This document shows, piece by piece, positions 12,501-24,500 of a stretch of 64,000 nt of DNA. Source of the stretch: Apostichopus parvimensis (Eukaryota > Echinodermata > Holothuroidea > Aspidochirotida > Stichopodidae). Where the stretch lies: assembly GCA_000934455.1 (NCBI GenBank), contig KN882834.1:165108-229107 (forward strand), in the 5' to 3' direction. Both the position numbers and the translations under genes were made by a program. Numbering within the stretch: position 1 is the stretch's first letter; each line of letters opens with the position of its first letter. The notes below the pieces were generated by a model. That model had not been told where the DNA came from and did no database searches. It saw only the letters and a program-made list of their open reading frames with translations.

Positions 12501-15500
12501 TGAAACAGCAAAGGAAGTTTTGGTCAGTTCATTACATTGATGATGATATAATTTTTTAGCTCTCTGATATTAATAATCTCCCAAAATAGTGCCATTCAGT
12601 AGCTTGAATATATTCAATTTTCATTTCAGACAATATGTAGTTTCTAATTTAGCTAAGTTGAATCTAATTTAGCGATTAGCATCATGGTTAAAACGTGTCT
12701 TGGTAATGAAAGTATCAGGATTGAATCAAGTGGCTAGTTCCTGACTCATTAACCTTGATGGTGGATGTCCTAGTTTCATTAATTGTAATCTTATCTTTAG
12801 TATTACTGAAATACAAATTTTTGAAAGCGTTAGCAACTTGTAAACAGACAACTTACCATATCGTACCATACCATACTGTACCATACCATACCATACCATA
12901 CCATACTGTACCATACTATACCATACTGTTCCATACTATACCATACTGTACTATACCATATTGAACCATACCGTACTGTACTATACCATACCATACCATA
13001 CTATACCATGCCATATTGAACCATACCATAGAATACCACACCGTACTATACCACACCATACAATGCTGTACCATACCGTACCACACCATACTGTACCACA
13101 CCATACCATGCTGTACTATACCATACCGTACCACACCATACTGAACCATTCCATAGAATACCATACCATACTGCATAGTTGTTGCTACTGATGATGACAG
13201 CATACCAGAAGCAAACTCACCAAGATTCTTCTACTCCACAAGAACATCTACATTCTTTTCCTTGGTCAATTTAAACATATTCTCTAGCTTGTAAACACTT
13301 CTGTAGGTCATAAAAGTGCAGAAGTATTTACCTTGTGTTTCAACAAGGCTTTTAACTACTAGATCTGTCACACTCCATTCCTTGTTTGTCTCTCTTTCCA
13401 ATGACCCTTCATTGAACTATAGTCTATCTTGTAACCTTAAGTCACCTATTAATCTTCACACACTTGGAGTGTTATTAGTTGTAAGTAATCTGGAAAGACT
13501 CCTCTCCAGATGGATGATGATAAATACCATATGATCCATAGGCTGGCTAACCTAACATTAAATCTATTGGTGCAGAAAATCACATCTCTTCAAAACAGTT
13601 TGTATGAAATTGTAAAAGATAGAAGATATTTATAGCTAAAGAAACATTCCAAAATATCGCATTTTCAAGGAGAAATGAAAACAAGAAGATTATATTAGTA
13701 AAATAAAAGCTTTGACATGCAGTTCTAAACATCGTACTGCGATGACATCACAGACAGACGACCTATTGGATCCACTCCCCAGAATAACCAAGGCTAAATA
13801 GCCAGTCAATATTGGTTACATTCAATCAACCATATTTGCTTCTTGTGATATATTAGATATGGAGATGGGGATTTTCAGTCACAGTGTGGAATATGGTTCA
13901 TTATGTACTTTATCTGCCAAGTCTGGAATATCCCTTCAATGCAACAAACTGGATTTACTGTTAAGTCTTGAACAATTGGTCAGCCTAGTATCCCACAGTG
14001 CTCACTAAACCTTTCATATGTAGCTGTAGTGGTCAGTGTATTTGTTATCTGCTAGCCCCTTCCTTCTTCCCCCCCCCCCCCAGGCTCTGTACTACTTGTC
14101 TCACCATATATACTCTCACTGCACCTCACCCAATGTGAGTTTGAAGTTCACTACATCTATATAGTGGGTGGCCTGGGACTGGACAGATTAACCAGATCTA
14201 CATTCTCTCTTTTATCATCTTTAAATATATTTATTATAATTATATAGTTCTGGTGTGTGTGTGCTTAAGTGACAGGGGGCATGGTTGTGGTTATTTATTA
14301 GATATATAGGTAGTATAGAAAGGTTTCTAACCAGATAAAGTTACAGGAAGAAACAGCACAGGATACTGTACCTTCCTCCTTACATGGAAGTCAGACACAT
14401 ACTGTAGGTAGGGTATCCATGGTCATACAGTAGGTCACATAGCAAGGTGGAGAGAGTGTATAATTGCCAATAGTTGACACTCTGTGTTATGTGTGATGAT
14501 TATAGACTGTAAGTAACTAACTGATGGTGGTTTTGAGACAGATAAAAAGGATTCAAAGTAAAGCTTCCTATAATCCAGTCAGTTTGGGAATATAGAGCTA
14601 AAGAATGTAACCATGGTAATATGCTTTATTACATTGCACTGATTACTAGGTAGCATAAATTTGTCTTGACAAAACTTTTAAATGAAAGCAATTGCATCAT
14701 TCTCTCATTGCAAAAGTTCTTAGCATACATATCATTATAATCGATCTTTTACAGGAAATTGCTTTACGTAAAAAATTGACAAATCTCTGTATTTGCAGCA
14801 TTTTACATCTAGCTTTGTTGCATTGCAAGTCTGTTCTATATTTAAACAACTTATCAGGGAAGCTAACACTGTTCCAGCTATTGTTCTTTGCCTATAAGCC
14901 TACCATGCAGTTCAAAGTCACATTTTCCTAACTGTTGTGTTCCTTTCATTGGCATGTTTCATTACTTTGAACAATCACAGTGAGTTGAACAAGACCCTAT
15001 TATCACATGCAGTATGATTAATAAGTGTAATTCAATAGATCGCAGCCCTAATACACATAAAAAGTTTGAGTAAAATATGAAGTTATATACCTCGATTTTC
15101 TTGCAATGAAAAAGTAAACAGATTAATGGTACTGATGTATTTATGTGCATTCCTTTCTTTGCCATCATAAATCAACAACAGACAGTCTCCACACAAAATC
15201 TCTTCAATAAACAATCTGTATTGAACACACACTATAATCTAGATGATTAATACTCTTTACCAACCTAGATTCTGACAATTCTTAGAGTGGCTTGTTAATA
15301 ATTACCTGTTCATCTCCATAAATCAAACATCTTCTTAACATGACCCTAATAATGACCCTAATATTCAGTGCTCATATTGTCTGTCATTTTCTATAAATTG
15401 AGCTTTCTTTATTTAGATTCAATTTATTTAGCAACGTGATCAGGTGCTCAGGTGTTGTTATTGTCATCTCAGATGAGGATGGTCTCTCTCTCTCTCTGTC

Positions 15501-18500
15501 TCTCTCTTTGCGATTGGAGATGCTTATTAATTAATTAGCTTGAGCAATTATTAAAATGCCAGATACCAGGTTACGTATATAGTCAATATACGGTTAAGTG
15601 TTGTAGGAAATGGAAACTGGATAGGATTATAGTTAATTAGTACAGGAAGAATGGCTGCTGTCTTGTAGTTGACTTGATAATCTACTGCTACACAAATACA
15701 AACACAGATACAAACATATACAAACAGAAGTCACCACTAAGTGACAGTAAAACTGTTGGGTAAAGTTACCACTCTTGGCTCTTAAGCTTGGTGTATATAT
15801 CACAGGCAATGTACTTTAGTGTTCAAAGTTTGTGTAGCAGTGTTGAAAGTCTCTGGAATTTGTCTCTTACAGTACTTAAATACAATGGTTCTAACAATTA
15901 TGTCCTCTTTGATAAGATCTTCTGTGATGTAAAATATACTTCAAATGCTCCTTTACTATATATACTTGTTTAATACTCATCGTAAGGAAACGTTAATGCC
16001 CCCTTTAATAAGGGACGTTATTTGTCAAGGGTGTGATGAATGTGAAGTAACATTTATACAGAGAGTACAGTCAGTCTATCTGTCTCAATGTAGCTGAATG
16101 TTATTCCAAACTGTCATTTATACATAAAGTGATAAACGTACAGTCCCAAGAAAGAACTAGTGTTTCAAAGGATTTGAAATATTAAAACCAACCTCACGCA
16201 AAATCTGCTTATCATCAATAATTTTTGTAAGCTTCATGAAAATTTACAAATTTTTCTTTGTAAAACAATATATGGTATCTCTAATTTAAGCTGTCTTAAA
16301 CCTTATGAATATTTATGATTGTTTTAAGTAATTGACATTTGATATGTAAGTAGACAGAAATGAAACATTCACAGATGGGTTTCCTTGATTTATATCAACA
16401 TAAATTTAAGCTTAATGGATTATAAAAAGTTTTCCAAATCTACTAATTGAACAAAAATAATAATAAGACATTAATACGGGAGGTAAAATAAGTTCATTAG
16501 TAGTTTAACTGTTGAGGAAGAACCTGGTCATGATTATTGTTGTGATTAGGGAGCAATAGTAACAAGATTGATTTTTGGGTGTTATTGCAGGAAGCATAGA
16601 GACCTCAGAAATCCTGTGTTATGTGGATATTTTCGTCAGTCCCTGGATACATCTAGGGTAGCTCATCCTGGTTGTGACTGCAGGGTTTAAAAACCATAAA
16701 TAATGGTAACAGCTGTTTTACTAAATTTTCAGAAGGGCCTTTGTTTAGAGGCATTTGCATCGATTTCGGTCAAATTTTTGACAGGGTTCGAATAGCAAAA
16801 TCTCGCTTTGGTCATATTGTTGTAATAGTGAAGTTTCATTTCAAATAATTAAAGTAAAAGAAAATTGAAAAATATTGGCTTTACTTTAATTTATCATATA
16901 TGATTAATGGAACATGAAAAAGTGTCTGGGCAAATTATCTGGTCAGTTGGTATAAATTTGCTGGAAATGAGAGTATAAACATTAAAATGCTTTTCTAAGC
17001 AGAAGGGATATCAGGAATAGATGCTGTAAGGCTATAGTAGTTACTTCACTCATGACTTACCAGTCTCTGCATAACTACTGCACACTTGTTCCTGTTTTGT
17101 GTCTAGAGTCATCTGTTAACCTGTTATTACTGGCCCTTACAAGGTACCTTAAATTGTAACGATTATTCGTATCAGTGTTTGTTAAAGTGCAATTCCATCT
17201 GCTAATTAGTGATCACACTCATTTACATTTCATGAAAGTAGGAGCACAAGAAATCTGAGAGTATTTAAACTTTTAATTCGCAGAGTTTTATGTTTAATGA
17301 TATTGATTGTAAAAATCCTTGTGTACCGAACCTGCTGGCCTGCAGCTTGCTATTTCAAGTTTACTTAAAATTTGAGCAATATCCAGAATTAAATTATATA
17401 TGAACATGCAGTGACTCATCAGTCTTTATTAGTGGTCACTTCATATAAAGTAAAATCAATTAATTTACTTAGATTATAACATATTCTAGATCTAAACATG
17501 TATAATAGCTGCACGTTTTGTCACAAATTTCAATTCTTTCTTCTATAAATGATGGAACTGACATCTCACAGACTTGATGCAATTATCAGGAATTGTTTTT
17601 TTGAAGTCCTGCATATGTATACTTGCATGAAATATCGTCAATACCTTGTGCTGTGACACTGATCGGGAATATAGGCGTAAAAAGGTCTTGCCTCGTAAAA
17701 CAATCCCATTGAAAGTCATCCTGAGCGATGCAACAGCTTATAACATTAATGATGAGCATATCATATAATCATATCAGCTCATAACTCATGTAGTTCATAC
17801 CGTTTGTATTTAATACGTCTACAGTGTGTCCATCGTACATTATTACTCAGTCAGTTTACTCACTAGATTGCACAAAAAAAAAATGTTGATCAAATAAAAT
17901 CCTGAGTCATCATTCACTCTGCCAAGGCTGCACTATACAGTGCTTAATAATGAACTAGCATTGAGTATGTAAATTCTGTGTGAGTTATCTTCAATTTAGA
18001 TGGTGTTGTCTAGTGAAGCATATATCTAGTACTGTACTGTATAAGCCTCATGTGTGGTAAAGCCCTTAATAATTCTTGCATCCCCCTACCTATATTATCA
18101 AATAATGAAAGCACTCGACATTTATGTTCTTCTACTGTACAATAAATATATATGAGGCTGATGTAAGTGTATCTCGAAGAGGCACGAAAAAGGCAGGTGG
18201 GACAAAGGATGGATATTGCTTAGTTAATCCAACCTTCTTTTTTCTCACAGTACCTCCATATTTCCTGTGCGCTACTATCGCCCTGTATGCACTCGGCTAA
18301 ATTAATAGCAAACCCTTAACTTATAAATCTGAATTATCATGAACAGGTCACCCAACATAGGTTTGAGATGGGGGTGTGATGGGAGAGAGGGTGGGGAGAG
18401 AGGGTGGGGAGGGTCAGAGTTTACTGTTAGAGAAATCATTGTAAATCAGTTTCACTCTCCAGATACATCTCTCATTTACATTTCCCTAGAGATCTATTAA

Positions 18501-21500
18501 ACTTGGTATTCTGGAACCTTAAAGCCACGGCTGTTCCCCTGAAATTCTGCATGTCACTGCTCACTTTCAGTAAGCCTTTCTGAAATTACCTTCTTCTAGT
18601 AATTGCAGCCTATCCATATCACATGACTTTGTTAACCTTCAAACGTGCCAAATTTGAGAATTGCACCTCGTGTTTTACATAATTAACTTAAAGAAGTTGT
18701 TAAGTCTGAGATCCATTTTTTTTCTCTATCTAATTTTTCATGATTATAGTTTTGCTGGTGGTAAAGAACAAAACAAATTTATATTCAACTTTGTCCATGC
18801 AGTAGGTTGATAAGTGTTATTTGAGCTTATCAAACGTAACCATAGTAACAGGCCATTATCAGTAAAACCCAAGTTACGTAGAGTAGCAAAGGCATTAAGC
18901 CTTATCTGGTCGTAATTACTCTTCATGGCATTGTTACAGTATAAATACATGTTGAGATGTTCCACAACAAGGCAAGTCAAGAATCAATTATCCCCATAAC
19001 CACAGTCCACCCAGCTTAAGCTCGTAACGGTTGATTCTTGTAGACTCACTGCATCGTGATAAAATTCATTGCTTGATCAATAAGCGGAACGCATGACCGG
19101 AGGCCACGTAACAGCCAGTCACGCAGAAGTTCGTACCGTTTGCTTCGCAGCCATTTCCAACGTGTTCCCAAATAAGAAGAGTCGTCTGAGTCAATGTTTT
19201 TTGGTCTCTAATTAGTGTTAACCGTTCGCCACAAGCTGCCGTAAGGCGCTGCAACGTACCATACCCTCAAGTTTCATTAGTCTTGATCCTTTGAAAAATT
19301 GAAAATTAAATTTTGAACAAGTCGTTTTTTGGCTCGGGGACAGATGTCTAGCTGAAGGTGTTGAGTCTGATTAGGATTAAATATTTTGAAATGGCACTTT
19401 TTAATAGTATCATGTGTAGTGCGGTTTTAAAAGAGGAGTCCTATAATATTCACATTGAAAGTACTGACGGGGCAAGTTGTACAGGGAGGGGAAAGACAAG
19501 GTTGCATGGGTAGCCGTACATAGCTATTAAATCTGAATGTGGTTTTACATGAAGATTAGATTAAAGGTAGGACCAGCAGGGTGTAACGAAGGTGGGTCGA
19601 GCAGGCTAAAGAGAGAACGGATGATGATGTTGTTGAATGCGCTGTCGATGAGTAACTCACCCTCTGAGCCTAGTTATTCATGACAATCCTGACATTTGTC
19701 GTTAGCTCAGTATTAATGGAATGAGACTTATTTCATGCCAGTAGTAAAGTCACTCTGGAACTTTGTGAAAAGGTTATAGATCAAACGAGCATATTTTGTC
19801 CCAAAAGTTAAGTGTGGTAAACAGTTGGATTTAGGTTTAATAGAAATGTACTTTCTGAAGGATTCTTATTCTTGGTATTAAATGTTGCCAGACATTGAGA
19901 AGGATCAGTTCAGACATTCAGTTTAAACTCAGGCCTCAGTGATGAAAGTAGGTAATGGGAATTGGGTAAATAAATTTTGATATCATCATGTATATAATTT
20001 GTATTACATCAGTTTATATTTATAAGGACATAGAGTAAACTTGTGTACTTAGTCTTTGACTTATTATATAAACTTGTACACATNNNNNNNNNNNNNNNNN
20101 NNNNNNNNNNNNNNNNNNNNNNNNNNNNNNNNNATATCGTCAATACCTTGTGCTGTGACACTGATCGGGAATATAGGCGTAAAAAGGTCTTGCCTCGTAA
20201 AACAATCCCATTGAAAGTCATCCTGAGCGATGCAATAGCTTATAACATTAATGATGAGCATATCATATAATCATATCAGCTCATAACTCATGTAGTTCAT
20301 ACCGTTTGTATTTAATACGTCTACAGTGTGTCCATCGTACATTATTACTCAGTCAGTTTACTCACTAGATTGCACAAAAAAAAAATGTTGATCAAATAAA
20401 ATCCTGAGTCATCATTCACTCTGCCAAGGCTGCACTATACAGTGCTTAATAATGAACTAGCATTGAGTATGTAAATTCTGTGTGAGTTATCTTCAATTTA
20501 GATGGTGTTGTCTAGTGAAGCATATATCTAGTACTGTACTGTATAAGCCTCATGTGTGGTAAAGCCCTTAATAATTCTTGCATCCCCCTACCTATATTAT
20601 CAAATAATGAAAGCACTCGACATTTATGTTCTTCTACTGTACAATAAATATATATGAGGCTGATGTAAGTGTATCTCGAAGAGGCACGAAAAAGGCAGGT
20701 GGGACAAAGGATGGATATTGCTTAGTTAATCCAACCTTCTTTTTTCTCACAGTACCTCCATATTTCCTGTGCGCTACTATCGCCCTGTATGCACTCGGCT
20801 AAATTAATAGCAAACCCTTAACTTCTAAATCTGAATTATCATGAACAGGTCACCCAACATAGGTTTGAGATGGGGGTGTGATGGGAGAGAGGGTGGGGAG
20901 AGAGGGTGGGGAGGGTCAGAGTTTACTGTTAGAGAAATCATTGTAAATCAGTTTCACTCTCAAGATACATCTCTCATTTACATTTCCCTAGAGATCTATT
21001 AAACTTGGTATTCTGGAACCTTAAAGCCACGGCTGTTCCCCTGAAATTCTGCATGTCACTGCTCACTTTCAGTAAGCCTTTCTGAAATTACCTTCTTCTA
21101 GTAATTGCAGCCTATCCATATCACATGACTTTGTTAACCTTCAAACGTGCCAAATTTGAGAATTGCACCTCGTGTTTTACATAATTAATTTAAAGAAGTT
21201 GTTAAGTCTGAGATCCATTTTTTTTCTCTATCTAATTTTTCATGATTATAGTTTTGCTGGTGGTAAAGAACAAAACAAATTTATATTCAACTTTGTCCAT
21301 GCAGTAGGTTGATAAGTGTTATTTGAGCTTATCAAACGTAACCATAGTAACAGGCCATTATCAGTAAAACCCAAGTTACGTAGAGTAGCAAAGGCATTAA
21401 GCCTTATCTGGTCGTAATTACTCTTCATGGCATTGTTACAGTATAAATACATGTTGAGATGTTCCACAACAAGGCAAGTCAAGAATCAATTATCCCCATA

Positions 21501-24500
21501 ACCACAGTCCACCCAGCTTAAGCTCGTAACGGTTGATTCTTGTAGACTCACTGCATCGTGATAAAATTCATTGCTTGATCAATAAGCGGAACGCATGACC
21601 GGAGGCCACGTAACAGCCAGTCACGCAGAAGTTCGTACCGTTTGCTTCGCAGCCATTTCCAACGTGTTCCCAAATAAGAAGAGTCGTCTGAGTCAATGTT
21701 TTTTGGTCTCTAATTAGTGTTAACCGTTCGCCACAAGCTGCCGTAAGGCGCTGCAACGTACCATACCCTCAAGTTTCATTAGTCTTGATCCTTTGAAAAA
21801 TTGAAAATTAAATTTTGAACAAGTCGTTTTTTGGCTCGGGGACAGATGTCTAGCTGAAGGTGTTGAGTCTGATTAGGATTAAATATTTTGAAATGGCACT
21901 TTTTAATAGTATCATGTGTAGTGCGGTTTTAAAAGAGGAGTCCTATAATATTCACATTGAAAGTACTGATGGGGCAAGTTGTACAGGGAGGGGAAAGACA
22001 AGGTTGCATGGGTAGCCGTACATAGCTATTAAATCTGAATGTGGTTTTACATGAAGATTAGATTAAAGGTAGGACCAGCAGGGTGTAACGAAGGTGGGTC
22101 GAGCAGGCTAAAGAGAGAACGGATGATGATGTTGTTGAATGCGCTGTCGATGAGTAACTCACCCTCTGAGCCTAGTTATTCATGACAATCCTGACATTTG
22201 TCGTTAGCTCAGTATTAATGGAATGAGACTTATTTCATGCCAGTAGTAAAGTCACTCTGGAACTTTGTGAAAAGGTTATAGATCAAACGAGCATATTTTG
22301 TCCCAAAAGTTAAGTGTGGTAAACAGTTGGATTTAGGTTTAATAGAAATGTACTTTCTGAAGGATTCTTATTCTTGGTATTAAATGTTGCCAGACATTGA
22401 GAAGGATCAGTTCAGACATTCAGTTTAAACTCAGGCCTCAGTGATGAAAGTAGGTAATGGGAATTGGGTAAATAAATTTTGATATCATCATGTATATAAT
22501 TTGTATTACATCAGTTTATATTTATAAGGACATAGAGTAAACTTGTGTACTTAGTCTTTGACTTATTATATAAACTTGTACACATTGATGAAGTAGCTGC
22601 CCAAGTTGATGGTGAAGGTGGGTTTATTCAGCTGCTTCCTAAGTCCTTATTATCTTTTTCATTCCTTCACCTTCCCCACCCACCTTCCCCACCCATCTTC
22701 CCCTTCCATCTTCCCCTTCCACCTTTCCCACCACCTTCCCAATCCACCTTCCCCATCCACCTTCCCCACCCACCTTCCACCTTCCCCATCCACCTTCCCC
22801 ACCCACCTTCCCCATCCACCTGCACCCAATCTTCCCCTTTTTCTCCTTTTCCCTTCCCCTTTGAAAGAGGGTAGCCAATATTGCTTTGTCATGTATACTG
22901 TAGCTGTTAAATATGCACTAAGTATGTTTAGGAAAGTCGAAACATTAAATTCTAAATTGGGTTATTAGTAAACTTAAAGCACATAGTGTGTCTACCCCGA
23001 AGACACTGTTACTACAAAATGAAAGAAAGAAAAATTTTAAAAAATCAAGGGTTGTACACATTATTTTGTCTTTATTTATTTTATTTTGTTTGCCTCAACA
23101 GCAATTTTCAAGAACAATAAAACATTTAAAAGAAGAACTAGCTCGACAGCAGAAGCTGAACAGTCATCTGCAGACCTCCGAACTTTCAAATGGGGTGAGC
23201 CCGTCGTCGTCGCACCTCACCCACGAGATAGACGTACTAAGGGGTGACCGGGAGAGCATGAAGAAGGAGGTGTTTCTCCTGAAGAAGACGGCAGAGGAAC
23301 GAGAAATCAGAATAGAAACGCAGAAGCAGACCCTAATAGCCAGAGAAGAAAGTATTAAAAAATTATTAGAAATGCTACAGAGTAAAGGATTAAGGTAAGT
23401 TTGATAGGACTCACCCTCTCTCTCTTTCTCTTCCCCTGCTCGAGTCTAATGTCGTGCGAAACTAATAGAATTGTACAATATATATTCTGGTAGATGCCAT
23501 GACTAACAGTATGAATTAACAACTTGTGTTTGACAGTTATGAGCATCGGTTTGCCAAACAGGAGGCAGTAAGTGTTGACAGAGTGAGGTGTGTGTGATAG
23601 GGGTTTGTTGGCATTTCCTGTGCATGCCATGTATATTTTAATTTAACAACTTGGATGCAATTTGGTTCGCTTGCTCACTTGCCTGTCTCTTGACTGTATT
23701 GCAGAGAGACGCACCATATTTTTTAGGAATATAAATGGCTTTGAAAAAGTGAATGAGATTTTAGAGGCGAACCCTTGAGTCATCTTGTCTAGAGGCGTAA
23801 GGATCGGTTAACTGGTTTCAAACAGTCTCTCATAGAGAGAAGATATCGAGCAATCTCCATTTTTATCATAATTCATGGTAATTTACAAATAAATCCATCT
23901 TCTTTACACTAGCTGGACTAGTGCATGCAAGCTATACGCACCAAAATGAGCCAAAAGTAGCTATTTGATTTAAACTACGATCAGTACATTGTTCACGTTG
24001 TTGTAAAAGTAAAGGTAGCTGACATGCAGCACTGTGGCTGAGGTAGAAACTTTCCCTGTTTGACCTGAATGCTGAAAATTACAAGATTATTTCAGGTTTA
24101 GGAAAAGTAAATGAGATTTAATGTTCTTCTCTCTTACTAAGTGCACAGTCAAAATGTCTTCAAAATGTCTTCATGCTGTGTCCTAATGGTCATATAGGTG
24201 TCTCACTGTTGTACATGTCTGGTGTCTTTGTGTGACATGATGCAATCAATATCACCGATACATATCTCTTTTTAGGGCGGCATGGCGGCTTATCTCTTAC
24301 CTTCAAGAATGATGCATATAAATCTATCGCATTGTCTGAAAGAATTTTCAGCACTGTTGGTTGCAAAATGGTAAAGGCTTGCTGCTTGCAACATAGCTTG
24401 ACATTAATGTGTAGAGATACATGTACTGGTGGTCTTGTATGGTTGTTACATCGATAACAGTGTATCATCATAGTCTGTTTTTGCACCTGGCTGTGTTCAT

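Larger units (their letters stand above)
3344..23101 (+). other. ERC intron 1, about 19.8 kb as assembled
   Basis: The intron runs from GTAAGT to CCTCAACAG. No other gene is recognised. It contains a TACA microsatellite (6511-6555), a tRNA-derived SINE (8518-8837, minus), a perfect hairpin (11073-11106), a pentamer array (12853-13172), a TC run (15482-15507), a CpG-rich patch (19018-19262, repeated at 21520-21764), a 50-N gap (20084-20133) between two copies of a 2452-bp segment, and a pyrimidine-rich minisatellite (22661-22861). If the duplicate is false, the true intron is about 17.3 kb. Stretches 3350-6500, 8850-11060, 13200-15480 and 15510-17630 hold only AT-rich sequence in which I see nothing definable. 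Confidence 0.85.

Noticed and set aside
12726-13203. Open frames on both strands with repeating Met/Val/Trp/Tyr or His/Thr/Pro peptides
   Set aside because: By-products of the CCATA pentamer array.
18744-19254. Two minus-strand open frames (78 and 62 codons), repeated at 21246-21756
   Set aside because: Their recurrence only reflects the duplicated segment. No domain, splice-site or homology support.
22545-22968. Proline/histidine-rich plus-strand frames and glycine/tryptophan-rich minus-strand frames
   Set aside because: They are translations of the pyrimidine-rich minisatellite.
22988-23101. Extension of exon 2 upstream with an in-frame ATG, as an alternative first exon
   Set aside because: The stretch includes the acceptor pyrimidine tract and encodes nothing ERC-like.
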